Made by a program: the position numbers and the translations under genes
Shown: positions 8,067 to 16,880 of the stretch, piece by piece
How the letters are laid out: the number at the start of each line of letters is the position of its first letter
Numbering within the stretch: the stretch's first letter is position 1
Notes under the pieces: generated by a model
Told to the model about the DNA's origin: nothing
The model's database searches: none
Seen by the model: only the letters and a program-made list of their open reading frames with translations
From: SVFI01 sp045535935
GTDB lineage: Bacteria; Bacillota; Clostridia; Lachnospirales; Lachnospiraceae
Assembly (NCBI GenBank): GCA_045535935.1
Contig: JAZSMO010000020.1
Location: 15,633 to 79,632 of the forward strand
Direction of reading: 5' to 3'
DNA: 64,000 bases

Positions 8067-9215
8067 ATGCAGATTATGAGAATCGGAATTCTTACGTATT
8101 TCAGAAATTATAATAACGGTGCTTTTTTACAAGCATATGCGTTATCTTCGTACTTGAAAAAGCTTCATTGTGAATGGACGGTAGAAGTTGTAGATTTTCA
8201 AATGGAAAAGGAAGTGAACTTTCATGCCCGCAATTTGAATAATATACGACGCCGAATGAAGGGGGAAGAAATTGTTTATCGGGAGAATTTTGATCGTACG
8301 TTAAACAATCTGCCGCTTTCGAAGGAGAAAATTGTAACCGACGATCCGATGGAATTAAAATTATTTTTGGACCATCATTATGATGTGGTTGTAGTCGGAA
8401 GCGATGAAATATGGAAAACTGATAGCTTCCGGGGATTTCCGACACCGTTTTGGTGTAACTTCCCTTTAGAAAATTGTCTGAAAGTGTCCTATGCAGCATC
8501 CTCCCGGTGCAACGTAAATAAGATGAAGCAAAAGGATATAGATTATATAAAAAATGCATTGCGGGATTTTGCGTATATCGGGTTGCGTGATCAGACTACT
8601 TTTGATGCGTTTGAGAAGTTGGGTGTTGATAATTTACATATTAATTGTGATCCGACATTTACACTTGATATTTCCTATGATAGAGAAGCATTTATGGCGG
8701 AAATGCGACAGAGATATCCGTTGTCCGATAAGAAAATAATCGGAGTGATTATGCAGGACGAGCGATATGCACGAAAATTAAAGGAAGTGTGCGGAGCGGA
8801 GTATCAGATAGTTTCTCTCTATTTTGAAAATCGCACTGCGGATATCAGTATGCAGGAACTGGGGCCGTTTGAGTGGGTAAAAATGATAGGGTGCTGTGAT
8901 TTTGTCGTGACGCAGATGTTTCACGGAACTGTTTTTTCGGTTTTAAACGGTGTCAATTTTTTGGCGGTAGACAGAGAAAAAGAAGGAAAAATCACTTGTC
9001 TTTTAAGAGAGTTAGGCATGAAAGATCATGGTGTGGTTATGGAAGACAAATGGGACACGTTGTATAATGTGGTACATAAAGTGAAAACGTGTATGAAACA
9101 GACGCAGGATTTTGAAAGCTGCATTTTAAATGAGAGGAAAAAAATAGACGGGTTTGTGGCTTATCTGGAAGAGATGGCAAAGATGTGTGGGAGTGAAGCT
9201 AAATGTATGATGTAG
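8067..9215 (+). CDS. Polysaccharide pyruvyl transferase family protein
   Basis: Start at ATG 8067 (ATG 8076 is an alternative with an equally plausible GAGG). The 382-residue protein opens RIGILTYFRNYNNGAFLQAY, the GT-B-like N-terminal signature of the pyruvyltransferase family (CsaB/WcaK type), has VVGSDEIW at about residues 100-107 and a C-terminal FVVTQMFHGTVFS motif, corresponding to the conserved SxxFHxxxF region. Family members add ketal-linked pyruvate from phosphoenolpyruvate to sugars. It overlaps the next gene by 13 bases. The presence of FrhB/ferredoxin genes nearby fits the common association of these families. Confidence 0.85.
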   Translation: MQIMRIGILTYFRNYNNGAFLQAYALSSYLKKLHCEWTVEVVDFQMEKEVNFHARNLNNIRRRMKGEEIVYRENFDRTLNNLPLSKEKIVTDDPMELKLFLDHHYDVVVVGSDEIWKTDSFRGFPTPFWCNFPLENCLKVSYAASSRCNVNKMKQKDIDYIKNALRDFAYIGLRDQTTFDAFEKLGVDNLHINCDPTFTLDISYDREAFMAEMRQRYPLSDKKIIGVIMQDERYARKLKEVCGAEYQIVSLYFENRTADISMQELGPFEWVKMIGCCDFVVTQMFHGTVFSVLNGVNFLAVDREKEGKITCLLRELGMKDHGVVMEDKWDTLYNVVHKVKTCMKQTQDFESCILNERKKIDGFVAYLEEMAKMCGSEAKCMM

Positions 9216-10087
9216 CAATATGGGGAACCGGAACGGAATATAATAAACATCTGACGCTGATTCAATATTTTGAAAGTAAGCAGGAAATTTCGGTAAAGGT
9301 TGTTTTTTCGGGGGAAAAAACATCTGAATATATGGATGGATTTCGTGTTTGTTCCAAAGAAGAAATAAGAAACTATCATTTTGATTATTGTTTGGTCGCT
9401 ATATCAAATTTCGAAAGTTTATTCCGTGAAGCTGTAACTATTGGGATTCCGATAGAAAAGCTTGTGCCGGTCAGAGTGCTGGCTATTCCGTATTTTAATT
9501 TTGAAACGTATATCAGATTAAAAGAGAGTAGGGTGACAATAATATCCCGTAATTGTTGGGCGGGTTTGTGTTATCATCGGCTTGGATTGCCGTTTTTATC
9601 ACCGACGATTAATCTTTTTTTTAAGGATGATGATTTCAACAAGTTTGCGATGGATTTGGAAGGATATTTATCTTGTCCTTTAACTTTTGACGGTATCAGA
9701 TATGACGGAAAGATCGGCAGAGAATATCCGGTCGGGAAATTAGAAGATGTATATGTTCACTTTAACCACTATACAGATTTTGAAGAAGCAAAACTTGCAT
9801 GGGAACGGAGAAAAGCTCTTGTTAACATGGAAAATGTTTTAGTGATATCAAGTACGACGTCAGAAAAAAATGCGATGGAATTTGAAGGATTGCCGTATGA
9901 TAAAAAATTTGTCTTTGTACCGAAACAACTGGGGAGGATAAACAATGCTTATATTCCGCTGGATTGGGAAAGTGAAAAAGATGGAATAACGATAGGTATG
10001 TATTCGAATGGAGTAGCGAGTGGAAAATTAAGCGTTTTTGATATATTTGCTTTGTTAAATGGTGAAAAAAAGGCACGCACAAAGTAA
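9203..10087 (+). CDS. DUF1919-type exopolysaccharide protein with N-terminal Rossmann-like module
   Basis: A 294-residue protein. Residues 1-105 look like the small GxG module seen elsewhere in this region (MYDVAIWGTGTEYNKH). From about residue 110, ISRNCWAGLCYHRLGLPFLS and the following block match the DUF1919 family, found in exopolysaccharide clusters. No catalytic assignment is established for that family to my knowledge; a transferase role is plausible. The gene starts inside the pyruvyltransferase gene, so translation is coupled. It is the last gene of the four-gene operon. Confidence 0.75.
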   Translation: MYDVAIWGTGTEYNKHLTLIQYFESKQEISVKVVFSGEKTSEYMDGFRVCSKEEIRNYHFDYCLVAISNFESLFREAVTIGIPIEKLVPVRVLAIPYFNFETYIRLKESRVTIISRNCWAGLCYHRLGLPFLSPTINLFFKDDDFNKFAMDLEGYLSCPLTFDGIRYDGKIGREYPVGKLEDVYVHFNHYTDFEEAKLAWERRKALVNMENVLVISSTTSEKNAMEFEGLPYDKKFVFVPKQLGRINNAYIPLDWESEKDGITIGMYSNGVASGKLSVFDIFALLNGEKKARTK

Positions 10088-10098
10088 TAGGATGTTTG

Positions 10099-10128
10099 TT
10101 GACAGAAAACTTGTTGGTGATTTATAAT
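10099..10128 (+). promoter_or_regulatory. Near-consensus sigma-A promoter
   Basis: TTGACA (10099-10104), 18-base spacer, TATAAT (10123-10128). It lies upstream of the sigma-28-like site, so the gene pair at 10241-11849 may have two promoters. Confidence 0.65.
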
Positions 10129-10178
10129 ATTTCTAACCCTATTGCATAAAAAATAGAAAAAATTTTAAAGAGGGGGGT

Positions 10179-10206
10179 TAAAATATTATCGAAACTGTCC
10201 GATAAT
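10179..10206 (+). promoter_or_regulatory. Sigma-28 (SigD/FliA)-like promoter inside an inverted repeat
   Basis: TAAA at 10179-10182, then 16 bases, then CCGATAAT at 10199-10206, matching the Gram-positive motility sigma factor consensus. The -10 overlaps a perfect 11-base inverted repeat (10181-10191 and 10200-10210, 8-base loop) that could be a regulatory site. The start codon is about 35 bases downstream. Confidence 0.6.
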
Positions 10207-10240
10207 ATTTCTGTAAACTAAGTGAAAGGTGGTATGAGTC

Positions 10241-10801
10241 GTGTCAAACCAAACGACAGATGAACAAGTCAGTAGTCAGTCTGAGGAGAAAAAAGAGGAG
10301 AAGAAAAAATCGCCTCTTGTTATCGTGATTGTCGTTGCTGCCATTGTGATTTGTGTTTTGGTCGGTGTGATTGTTTATTTGCTGAATCGCAGCGATGCAG
10401 AGCCGGAAGTGGTGCATGATAATGTGATTACTCCTGACAATGTCGAAGAGGTGGTTGATCAGATGGAGGCTGAAGAAAAAGTCCCTGTCGGTTCTTACGA
10501 AGTATCCATGAATTTGGACTGGGTATTCCCGGATGGAAATACTGCTTCTACAAATGCTTTTGTGGAAAACAGTACTGCGAATACTAATACAGTTTATTTC
10601 ACGCTTACCAAGAAGGACGGCGGCGAACAGATTTATCGTTCTCCTTATCTGACCGTTGGAAGTCATATTGAGAACTTTAAACTGGACACCGCTTTGACGA
10701 AGGGTACATATGATGTCATTATAACTTATCATCTGGTGGATGATGACTTCAATGAGTTGCGTTCTGTTTCCATGTACATGACGATTACCGTCGAAAATTA
10801 A
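10241..10801 (+). CDS. Single-pass membrane-anchored extracellular protein of unknown function
   Basis: GTG start at 10241 with AGGTGG upstream; the nearby ATG at 10234 runs into a stop. The 186-residue protein has a short charged, Lys-rich cytoplasmic segment, one strong membrane helix (about residues 27-50) and an outside domain of roughly 115 residues with beta-strand character (GSYEVSMNLDWVFPDG, LTKGTYDVIITYHLV), like a small immunoglobulin-like sandwich. The next gene, a secreted protein, starts 22 bases downstream, so they form a pair behind a sigma-28-like promoter. It could be a membrane anchor or assembly factor for its neighbour; that is inference. Confidence 0.75.
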   Translation: MSNQTTDEQVSSQSEEKKEEKKKSPLVIVIVVAAIVICVLVGVIVYLLNRSDAEPEVVHDNVITPDNVEEVVDQMEAEEKVPVGSYEVSMNLDWVFPDGNTASTNAFVENSTANTNTVYFTLTKKDGGEQIYRSPYLTVGSHIENFKLDTALTKGTYDVIITYHLVDDDFNELRSVSMYMTITVEN

Positions 10802-10823
10802 ATTTTTCAAGGAGGAAAAAAGG

Positions 10824-11849
10824 ATGAAAAAGAATTTCAAAAAGTTTGTTGCAGTTTTAACTGCTACTACACTCTTACTCTCCACTTCAATGTTTGCTTT
10901 TGCTGCTGAGTCAGAAGACGGCGTTACTTCAGCAGGTGGTACAGTAAGCGGTAACGGAACGGTAGAAGATTACCTTAACAAGGATGTTTTCAAAGTAGTT
11001 CTTCCGACTGTTTCAGATGTTGACTTTACAATTGACCCACAGGGACTTTTAGGCGTTGCGAATGAGGATGCATACACACTTGGAGCAGGTGCTGTATACT
11101 TTACAAATGTCAGCGACAACACCACATACTCAAATACAAGTGATGCAATCGCAGTTGGTAACAAGAGTTCTTATGATGTTGATGTTAACTTAACAGTTAA
11201 CTTGACAGCAGCAGAAGGTATCACAATGGTTGATTCTGCAGATGATCTTGAGGATGCAACAGTTCCTTCTCTCTATCTTGCAATCGCAGAAGAAGATGAT
11301 GCTGCAGCTACAGCACTTACAGAAGCTGAAACAGTATTGTCTACAAAAGTTGTAGAGGGTATTGATGAGGCAGAGAATGCGTATGAAATCAAAGCATCAG
11401 GAGATGCTGCCAATGGATACACATATGAATATGTGCTTAATCCGGCTTATGACGGACCGGTTGCTAAAGCTTCTTACAAATTGACAGGTGCTTGTGATAC
11501 AACAGCTGATTGGTCAGAAGTAAAAGACCTTTCTGTTAAAGCTGATCTTGTATGGTCTGTAGTGAAACATGAAGAAGGTGTTAAAGCTACACCTGCAAAG
11601 CTTAGTGCGAGTGTAATGTCTACAACAATTACAGGTCTTGCTGAGGGTGTTACATTGACTTCGGTTGATTATATCAAAACGGATGGAACGGTATCCGCAT
11701 TGACAAAGGGTAGTCACTATACCTTCTCAAATGGAACATTTACAGCTTTGAAAGAAGCACATGTTGATTCGACAAAAGTGGGATGCAAATTTAGACTGAA
11801 ATTTAGTGATAGTACAAAATTAGACATCTCGGTTGCCGCAGCAAATTAA
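10824..11849 (+). CDS. Secreted surface protein, probable structural component, unknown family
   Basis: Start ATG 10824 with a strong AAGGAGG site. The 341-residue product has a signal peptide (MKKNFKKFVAVLTATTLL, cleavage near AFA-AES), then a mature acidic protein rich in Ala, Thr, Asp and Val with few aromatic residues and one free-looking pair of cysteines. The N-terminal part, DVFKVVLPTVSDVDFTIDPQG, and the strand pattern that follows suggest a beta-sandwich surface or wall protein. There is no LPXTG signal or transmembrane end, so it is released or held non-covalently. Its codons (ACA, GCA, CTT) resemble those of the flagellin genes, suggesting high expression. A terminator follows at 11887. 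Confidence 0.75.
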   Translation: MKKNFKKFVAVLTATTLLLSTSMFAFAAESEDGVTSAGGTVSGNGTVEDYLNKDVFKVVLPTVSDVDFTIDPQGLLGVANEDAYTLGAGAVYFTNVSDNTTYSNTSDAIAVGNKSSYDVDVNLTVNLTAAEGITMVDSADDLEDATVPSLYLAIAEEDDAAATALTEAETVLSTKVVEGIDEAENAYEIKASGDAANGYTYEYVLNPAYDGPVAKASYKLTGACDTTADWSEVKDLSVKADLVWSVVKHEEGVKATPAKLSASVMSTTITGLAEGVTLTSVDYIKTDGTVSALTKGSHYTFSNGTFTALKEAHVDSTKVGCKFRLKFSDSTKLDISVAAAN

Positions 11850-11886
11850 TTTTAAAATAATGGATTAAAGATTTGGTTTAGATACG

Positions 11887-11925
11887 ATGGCCTTGCAGAT
11901 TGCTCTGCAAGGCCATGTGTCTTTT
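11887..11925 (+). terminator. Rho-independent terminator of the secreted-protein pair
   Basis: A 13-base perfect stem (11887-11899 and 11904-11916) with a TTGC loop, followed by a short T-rich tract. Confidence 0.8.
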
Positions 11926-11970
11926 ACAGAGATGCCATTGTAAAAAGAAAAAGATGGATGAATTATATAC

Positions 11971-11998
11971 TAAAGAAACTGCGGAAAACATCCGATAT
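11971..11998 (+). promoter_or_regulatory. Sigma-28-like promoter of the 12-21 kb glycan operon
   Basis: TAAA at 11971-11974, 17 bases, then CCGATAT at 11992-11998. The -10 element is perfect, the spacing one base longer than usual. It is the only promoter-like signal between the preceding terminator and the ATG at 12031. Confidence 0.55.
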
Positions 11999-12030
11999 AT
12001 TAATAAGACTATGGGAAAGGATGCCCGCAT

Positions 12031-14574
12031 ATGAGAAAAGAACAAAAAGAGTCTGCAATTGAATTTGTAGGGCTATTAAAAACAGCACAGGAGCATGTCA
12101 AAGAACTGCTTAAAAAGCAGGCGTATGCGACTGTGCTTGATTTATTGCAGCAATGTCAGCAGGGGGCCATACAAATTGGAACTATGATTGAAGAGACAGA
12201 AGGAGACGATTCTGCCATAGTAAAAATGCTGGAGCAATACTGTGAAGTGGTTTATGAATTGTTTGAGATTGTTTCTACGATAGAAAAAGAGGAAATAACG
12301 AAGAATGCTGAGGCAGAACTATTACTTGGAAAAATGGGAGAGATGTTGGTCGGTTTGGAACGTGACATGGAAGCAGAACTTGTCGTGCGTAAGCAGATTG
12401 TTTTTCTTCCGTACAAAGCATCTATGTGGGATTCGCTGGAAAGCATCTGGGAAGCTGCAAAAAATGATCCGGACTTTGATGTGGCAGTAGTTCCGATTCC
12501 TTATTATGATAAAAATCCGGATGGTTCATTTAAGACAGAGCACTATGAAGGGGAGCTTTTTCCGGAATATGTGAAGGTTACAGATTACCGAACATATCCA
12601 CTGGAAGAGATTCGTCCGGATGTGGTTTACATTCACAATCCGTATGATCACTGTAATTATGTTACCAGTGTGCATCCGAGATTCTATTCATTTGAATTAA
12701 AGAAATACACAGATAAACTTGTCTATGTTCCTTATTATTCTTCTTCTGGAGGAATGGGAGACGGACAGGCTCTTTGTAGTGCATATGAGCATGCGGATTT
12801 TTTGGTGACACAGTCAGAATCGTATATTGATTATTATGATCCAAGTGTTCCGCGTGAAAAAATTTTACCATTCGGATCTCCAAAGTTTGATAAAACTTTG
12901 CGGCTGTGTAATCATCCGCCCATGTCTCCTGAGCAATGGGAGAAGAAGATGGCGGGAAAGAAGGTTTATTTCTTTAATACCAGTATATCGGGAATGCTTG
13001 CGGATACCCGAAGATTCCTGCTAAAAATGGAATATGTATTCAAATGTTTTTCGGGAAGAGAGGATGCTTGTATTCTGTGGCGCCCACACCCGCTTTTGGA
13101 ATCGACATTCGATTCTATGCGCAAGGAATATCGTCCTGTTTATGATAGTTTAAAACGCTATTTTTTAAACCAAAATCTCGGTATTTATGATGATACGCCT
13201 GATATCGAAAAGACGATTGCTCTTTGCGACGCCTACATAGGAGATGCAGGTTCGTCGGTAATTTCTTTGTTTGGATTAGCGGGAAAACCAATTTTTATTC
13301 TCAATAATTTTTTGTCTGCGCCTCCCGGGAAGGATGACTGGAGAGGGGAAGTTGTAAAACCGGTGCTTGGAGATGGCAATGATATGTGGCAGGTGACGAA
13401 GGGGAATCAACTATATTATTCGTCAGGAAATGATTACACCTATGAGTATTATTGTGATTTATCGGAATATTCCGGCGGAGATTATTATATGAGGGCATTC
13501 GGAATCGGTGATAAAGTGTGTGTTTGTCCGAAATATGCGCAGGATTTGTTGATAGTAAAAGAACATAAGGTTATAAAGCGGATTGGACTTAGAATGTATG
13601 GGCGACGGGAAGCGGATTTTTTGCCTGCGTTGCAAAAGGATAACTATTTATTTTTGATTTCGACAAGATATCCGGCCATTGTGCGGTATGATGCAGAAAC
13701 AAACAAGCTGGATTATATAAACGGTTATAATGATATTTATAGACAGATTGTGGATGGGCAATTGAGAAGGGGAGCTTATTGTTTGTGGGATAACTACCTG
13801 CTTATAGCATCTCCGACAGAAAATTTGGTGCTGGCGATTGATACTGAAAGTTTAGAGGTGCAGATTCTTACCACCGGGGTAGAAAATCAGGGTGGTTGCG
13901 CATTCATGATTCCGAGGGGAGAAGAGGTGTGGATGCTTCCTATTGATGGAAAAAAGGTGGTATGTTGGAAGCCTGCTTCGGGCGAGGCAAAGGAGTATGA
14001 GATAGATATTGAAGAATTAAAATGTTATCGGAAACCGCATGGTTTTGAATGGAATGTGCGACCGTTCAGTGGTGCAATGTTTGCGGGGAATAAAGTTATT
14101 TTATCTCCTTATTGGGCTAATATGTTCGTGTGTCTGGATATAGAAACCGGCAAGGCGGAAGAGTGGATACCGGGCAGAGAATTTGTGAAGAATGAGAAAA
14201 CGGGATATTTGACTTCGCGGTTTATAGGGAAATTTCTTCCGCAGATAAAACCGGATGAATGTATGTATTACAGCGAAACAAGAAGAAGATTGTACAAGGT
14301 AGATGCTGAGAGTGGACAGTTTAAGGAGATAGAGATTACATATAATGTGGATGAACTGCGTGACCACGAACCGGGATTTTCTCGCCATTCCCAGTGGCTG
14401 CAATATTGCGCTATGGAAAATGCTTTCCATACACTTCCGGATTTTCTGGATGGCAAAGTATGCGGAAAACCATTTGATAAAGAAGCGCAAATTGAAGCAT
14501 TCCGTACGGTGGCGGCTGGAGGCGACGGAAAAACAGGGGAGAGGATACATCATTTTATCAAGAAGCAACTATAG
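12031..14574 (+). CDS. CDP-glycerol glycerophosphotransferase-like protein with C-terminal propeller-like region
   Basis: An 847-residue protein, much longer than the usual 400-residue domain. Residues 1-125 are helical. Residues 128-430 look like the GT-B fold of poly(glycerophosphate) transferases: RPDVVYIHNPYDH, the substrate-site WRPHPLLEST, and YIGDAGSSVISLFGLAGKP, matching the DSS/S-type phosphate-binding region of TagB/TagF. Residues 440-847 are a series of short beta repeats (for example VRYDAETNKLDYI, VLAIDTESLEVQIL, FVCLDIETGKAEEW) typical of a beta-propeller. TagD and LicD genes follow, supporting a role in attaching a phospho-alcohol to a glycan. The propeller may bind the acceptor; this is inference. 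Confidence 0.7.
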   Translation: MRKEQKESAIEFVGLLKTAQEHVKELLKKQAYATVLDLLQQCQQGAIQIGTMIEETEGDDSAIVKMLEQYCEVVYELFEIVSTIEKEEITKNAEAELLLGKMGEMLVGLERDMEAELVVRKQIVFLPYKASMWDSLESIWEAAKNDPDFDVAVVPIPYYDKNPDGSFKTEHYEGELFPEYVKVTDYRTYPLEEIRPDVVYIHNPYDHCNYVTSVHPRFYSFELKKYTDKLVYVPYYSSSGGMGDGQALCSAYEHADFLVTQSESYIDYYDPSVPREKILPFGSPKFDKTLRLCNHPPMSPEQWEKKMAGKKVYFFNTSISGMLADTRRFLLKMEYVFKCFSGREDACILWRPHPLLESTFDSMRKEYRPVYDSLKRYFLNQNLGIYDDTPDIEKTIALCDAYIGDAGSSVISLFGLAGKPIFILNNFLSAPPGKDDWRGEVVKPVLGDGNDMWQVTKGNQLYYSSGNDYTYEYYCDLSEYSGGDYYMRAFGIGDKVCVCPKYAQDLLIVKEHKVIKRIGLRMYGRREADFLPALQKDNYLFLISTRYPAIVRYDAETNKLDYINGYNDIYRQIVDGQLRRGAYCLWDNYLLIASPTENLVLAIDTESLEVQILTTGVENQGGCAFMIPRGEEVWMLPIDGKKVVCWKPASGEAKEYEIDIEELKCYRKPHGFEWNVRPFSGAMFAGNKVILSPYWANMFVCLDIETGKAEEWIPGREFVKNEKTGYLTSRFIGKFLPQIKPDECMYYSETRRRLYKVDAESGQFKEIEITYNVDELRDHEPGFSRHSQWLQYCAMENAFHTLPDFLDGKVCGKPFDKEAQIEAFRTVAAGGDGKTGERIHHFIKKQL

Positions 14575-14598
14575 GCAGGAGAGCGGCGGAGAAAGCAG

Positions 14599-15456
14599 AT
14601 GGAAAAAGCAAACAGAGCGGGCTACAAGCTCACGGAAGAAGAACTGAAGGAATTGCAGAGTATCGAAGTGGAGATGATGGAAGAAATCCACAGAGTCTGC
14701 GTAAAGTGCGGAATTAAATATTGCATGTCGGCGGGAACTCAGCTCGGGGCAGTGAGACATAAAGGATTTATTCCGTGGGATGACGATGCGGATATCGCTT
14801 TTTTGCGCCCGGAATATGAAAAGTTCCGCGAAGCCTGTGAGACGGAATTGGACAAGGAACGGTTTTATTTTCAGGATTATCGTAATACGCCGGGGTATCG
14901 CTGGGGCTACGGTAAGATTCGCCGGAAAGGAACGGAGTTTGTGAGACTGAATCAGGAACATATGCCTTACGGACAGGAGGTGTTCGTTGATATTATGCCT
15001 TATGACAATGTTCCGGATGGTTATATCGCAAGGAAATGGCATACTTTCCGTTGCTTTTTGTACCGTAAGTGCTTTTATTCTGAAGTCGGTCGTATACAGG
15101 AAAAAGGGATTAAAAAAGTTATTTATGGCTTACTTAGCAGAATTCCGGAAAAGCAGCTTTATAATTCATTTACAGCTTTTACAAAGAAGTGTAACCGCAA
15201 AGAAAATACAAAAAGAATACGCATTTTATCGATTCCGGTACCGGGGAAAGAGGGAGGATATCTTCGCAGTTGTTTCGAGAATCTTGTTCCGACGGAATAT
15301 GAAGGAAAGATGTTTATGGGTATGAAAGACTATGACTCTTATCTTTCTTACAAATACGGAGATTATATGAAATTGCCTCCGGTGGAGAAAAGAGAAGTAC
15401 ATCCGGTTTCAAAATTAAAACTTCTAAAGGCTGGAGAAAGAGGGTATGACAGATGA
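14599..15456 (+). CDS. LicD family phosphotransferase
   Basis: A 285-residue protein with the LicD/fukutin nucleotidyltransferase-like signature: MSAGTQLGAVRHKGFIPWDD followed by DADIAFLRPEYEKF, where the Asp pair binds metal. LicD proteins move phosphocholine, or in other cases another phospho-alcohol, from a CDP donor to a sugar. Ribosome site is weak (GGAGA, 24 bases after the previous stop). It overlaps the TagD-like gene by four bases (ATGA). With TagD and a LicC-like enzyme in the same operon, both a CDP-glycerol and a second CDP-alcohol donor are possible; the actual substituent is not determined by sequence. Confidence 0.85.
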   Translation: MEKANRAGYKLTEEELKELQSIEVEMMEEIHRVCVKCGIKYCMSAGTQLGAVRHKGFIPWDDDADIAFLRPEYEKFREACETELDKERFYFQDYRNTPGYRWGYGKIRRKGTEFVRLNQEHMPYGQEVFVDIMPYDNVPDGYIARKWHTFRCFLYRKCFYSEVGRIQEKGIKKVIYGLLSRIPEKQLYNSFTAFTKKCNRKENTKRIRILSIPVPGKEGGYLRSCFENLVPTEYEGKMFMGMKDYDSYLSYKYGDYMKLPPVEKREVHPVSKLKLLKAGERGYDR

Positions 15457-15872
15457 AAAAGAAAGTTATCGGATATACAGCGGGGACTTTTGATATGTTC
15501 CATATCGGGCATCTTAATTTGATTAAAAATGCCAAATCCAGATGTGATTATCTGGTTGTAGGTGTCAATTCCGACCGTCTGGTAGAAGAATATAAAGGAA
15601 AACGTGTGGTTGTTCCGATTGAGGAGCGGATGGAGATTATAAGGGCACTCCGTTTTGTGGATGACGTAGTCTGTGTGGATTCGCTGGATAAAAAAATTGC
15701 ATGGAATCAAATGCATTATGATCTTCTTTTTATCGGAGATGATTGGAAAGGAAATCCCAGATGGGAAGCTACGGCGAAAGAGATGAAGGAGCTGGGTGTG
15801 GAGACCATCTTCCTCCCGCATACGGAAGGAACAAACTCCACATTGCTTCGTGAGAAATTGGTGGAATATTAG
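15453..15872 (+). CDS. tagD: Glycerol-3-phosphate cytidylyltransferase
   Basis: A 139-residue protein of the usual TagD length. The cytidylyltransferase motif GTFDMFHIGH lies at residues 11-20 with the catalytic HxGH, and the second nucleotide-binding motif is HTEGTNST near residue 128. It makes CDP-glycerol from CTP and glycerol 3-phosphate. Translation is coupled to licD through a four-base overlap. The downstream GT2 gene starts 17 bases after the stop. It supplies the donor for the CDP-glycerol transferase-like protein at the head of the operon. A related CDP-alcohol (for example ribitol or ethanolamine) is a less likely alternative. Confidence 0.9.
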   Translation: MKKKVIGYTAGTFDMFHIGHLNLIKNAKSRCDYLVVGVNSDRLVEEYKGKRVVVPIEERMEIIRALRFVDDVVCVDSLDKKIAWNQMHYDLLFIGDDWKGNPRWEATAKEMKELGVETIFLPHTEGTNSTLLREKLVEY

Positions 15873-15888
15873 CCGGAAAGGAAAAAGC

Positions 15889-16857
15889 ATGGAAAAGAAA
15901 CAACCGGATTTGTCGGTTATTATACCTTTATATAATGCGATGGAGACGTTGGATCGTTGTCTTTTCAATATTTTAGAGGATAAGGATACTTCGCTGGAGG
16001 TGATTCTTGTCGATGACAGTTCCACGGATGATACGCTTTTGTTGTGCAGAGAATATGCGAAAAAGGACAATCGGATCCGTCTTGCGACACGGCCGAATGG
16101 GGGCGTGGCGGCTGCACGTAACACCGGTCTTGCGATGGCGACGGGAGCTTATGTTACTTTCGTAGATCAGGATGATTGGATAGAACCCGAGACATACATG
16201 GTTTCCGTAGGAGCAGCAAAAAAACAGGATGCGGATATGGTGGTTTTTAACTATACAAAGGATACGGGAAAAAGTGTTGAATATATGAGGAATCGGGGGC
16301 AGATTCCTTCTTTCATACAAGACAGAAATGCGCTTGTCAAATATGCATTCTTTCGTGAAGAATACCGAGGATATGCAGCTTATGTGTGGAATAAGATATT
16401 CCGCAGAAGTTATTTGATGAGAAATCGAATTACCTTTGAGGATGGTCTGCGCAGAGGGGATGATATTGTTTTTTATTCTAAGGTGGCAGCGTTTAATCCG
16501 AAAACCTGTTACATTGATGCGGATTATTATCATTACGTGCAGAGAGAGGATTCCATTACGCACACGATGACGGCAGACAATGTGGAAAGACTTGGGGAGA
16601 TATTGACCGGATATGAGAGTGCTATAGAAGTGCTGGAGCAAAACGGTGTTTCACAGGAAGCACTTGATTACATGAGATGCTTTTATGTATTTCATGCAAG
16701 TGTATTGTATGAACTTGCAAGAGGGCATGGACTTGTGGAGTATTGCAGAATTTATCAAAAGGAAATGAGCCGATATCTCGCGCAGTACAAGGCGCAGAAT
16801 GCAGCCTATGCGGATAGAATCAAGTCTGTGGAGCGTCTGATTGAAGAAGAAGTATGA
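15889..16857 (+). CDS. Family 2 glycosyltransferase
   Basis: Start at ATG 15889 after GGAAAGGA; 322 residues. The GT-A domain is clear: LSVIIPLYNAMETLDRCL, VDDSSTDDT, VAAARNTGLA and the metal-binding FVDQDDW. The C-terminal third is helical and variable. It belongs to the group of GT2 enzymes used in teichoic acid and exopolysaccharide synthesis. Gene position between tagD and a LicC-like gene suggests that it builds the glycan carrying the phospho-alcohol. The donor sugar is unknown. Confidence 0.85.
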   Translation: MEKKQPDLSVIIPLYNAMETLDRCLFNILEDKDTSLEVILVDDSSTDDTLLLCREYAKKDNRIRLATRPNGGVAAARNTGLAMATGAYVTFVDQDDWIEPETYMVSVGAAKKQDADMVVFNYTKDTGKSVEYMRNRGQIPSFIQDRNALVKYAFFREEYRGYAAYVWNKIFRRSYLMRNRITFEDGLRRGDDIVFYSKVAAFNPKTCYIDADYYHYVQREDSITHTMTADNVERLGEILTGYESAIEVLEQNGVSQEALDYMRCFYVFHASVLYELARGHGLVEYCRIYQKEMSRYLAQYKAQNAAYADRIKSVERLIEEEV

Positions 16858-16880
16858 AAGGAAGTAAAGGGGGACTAAGG

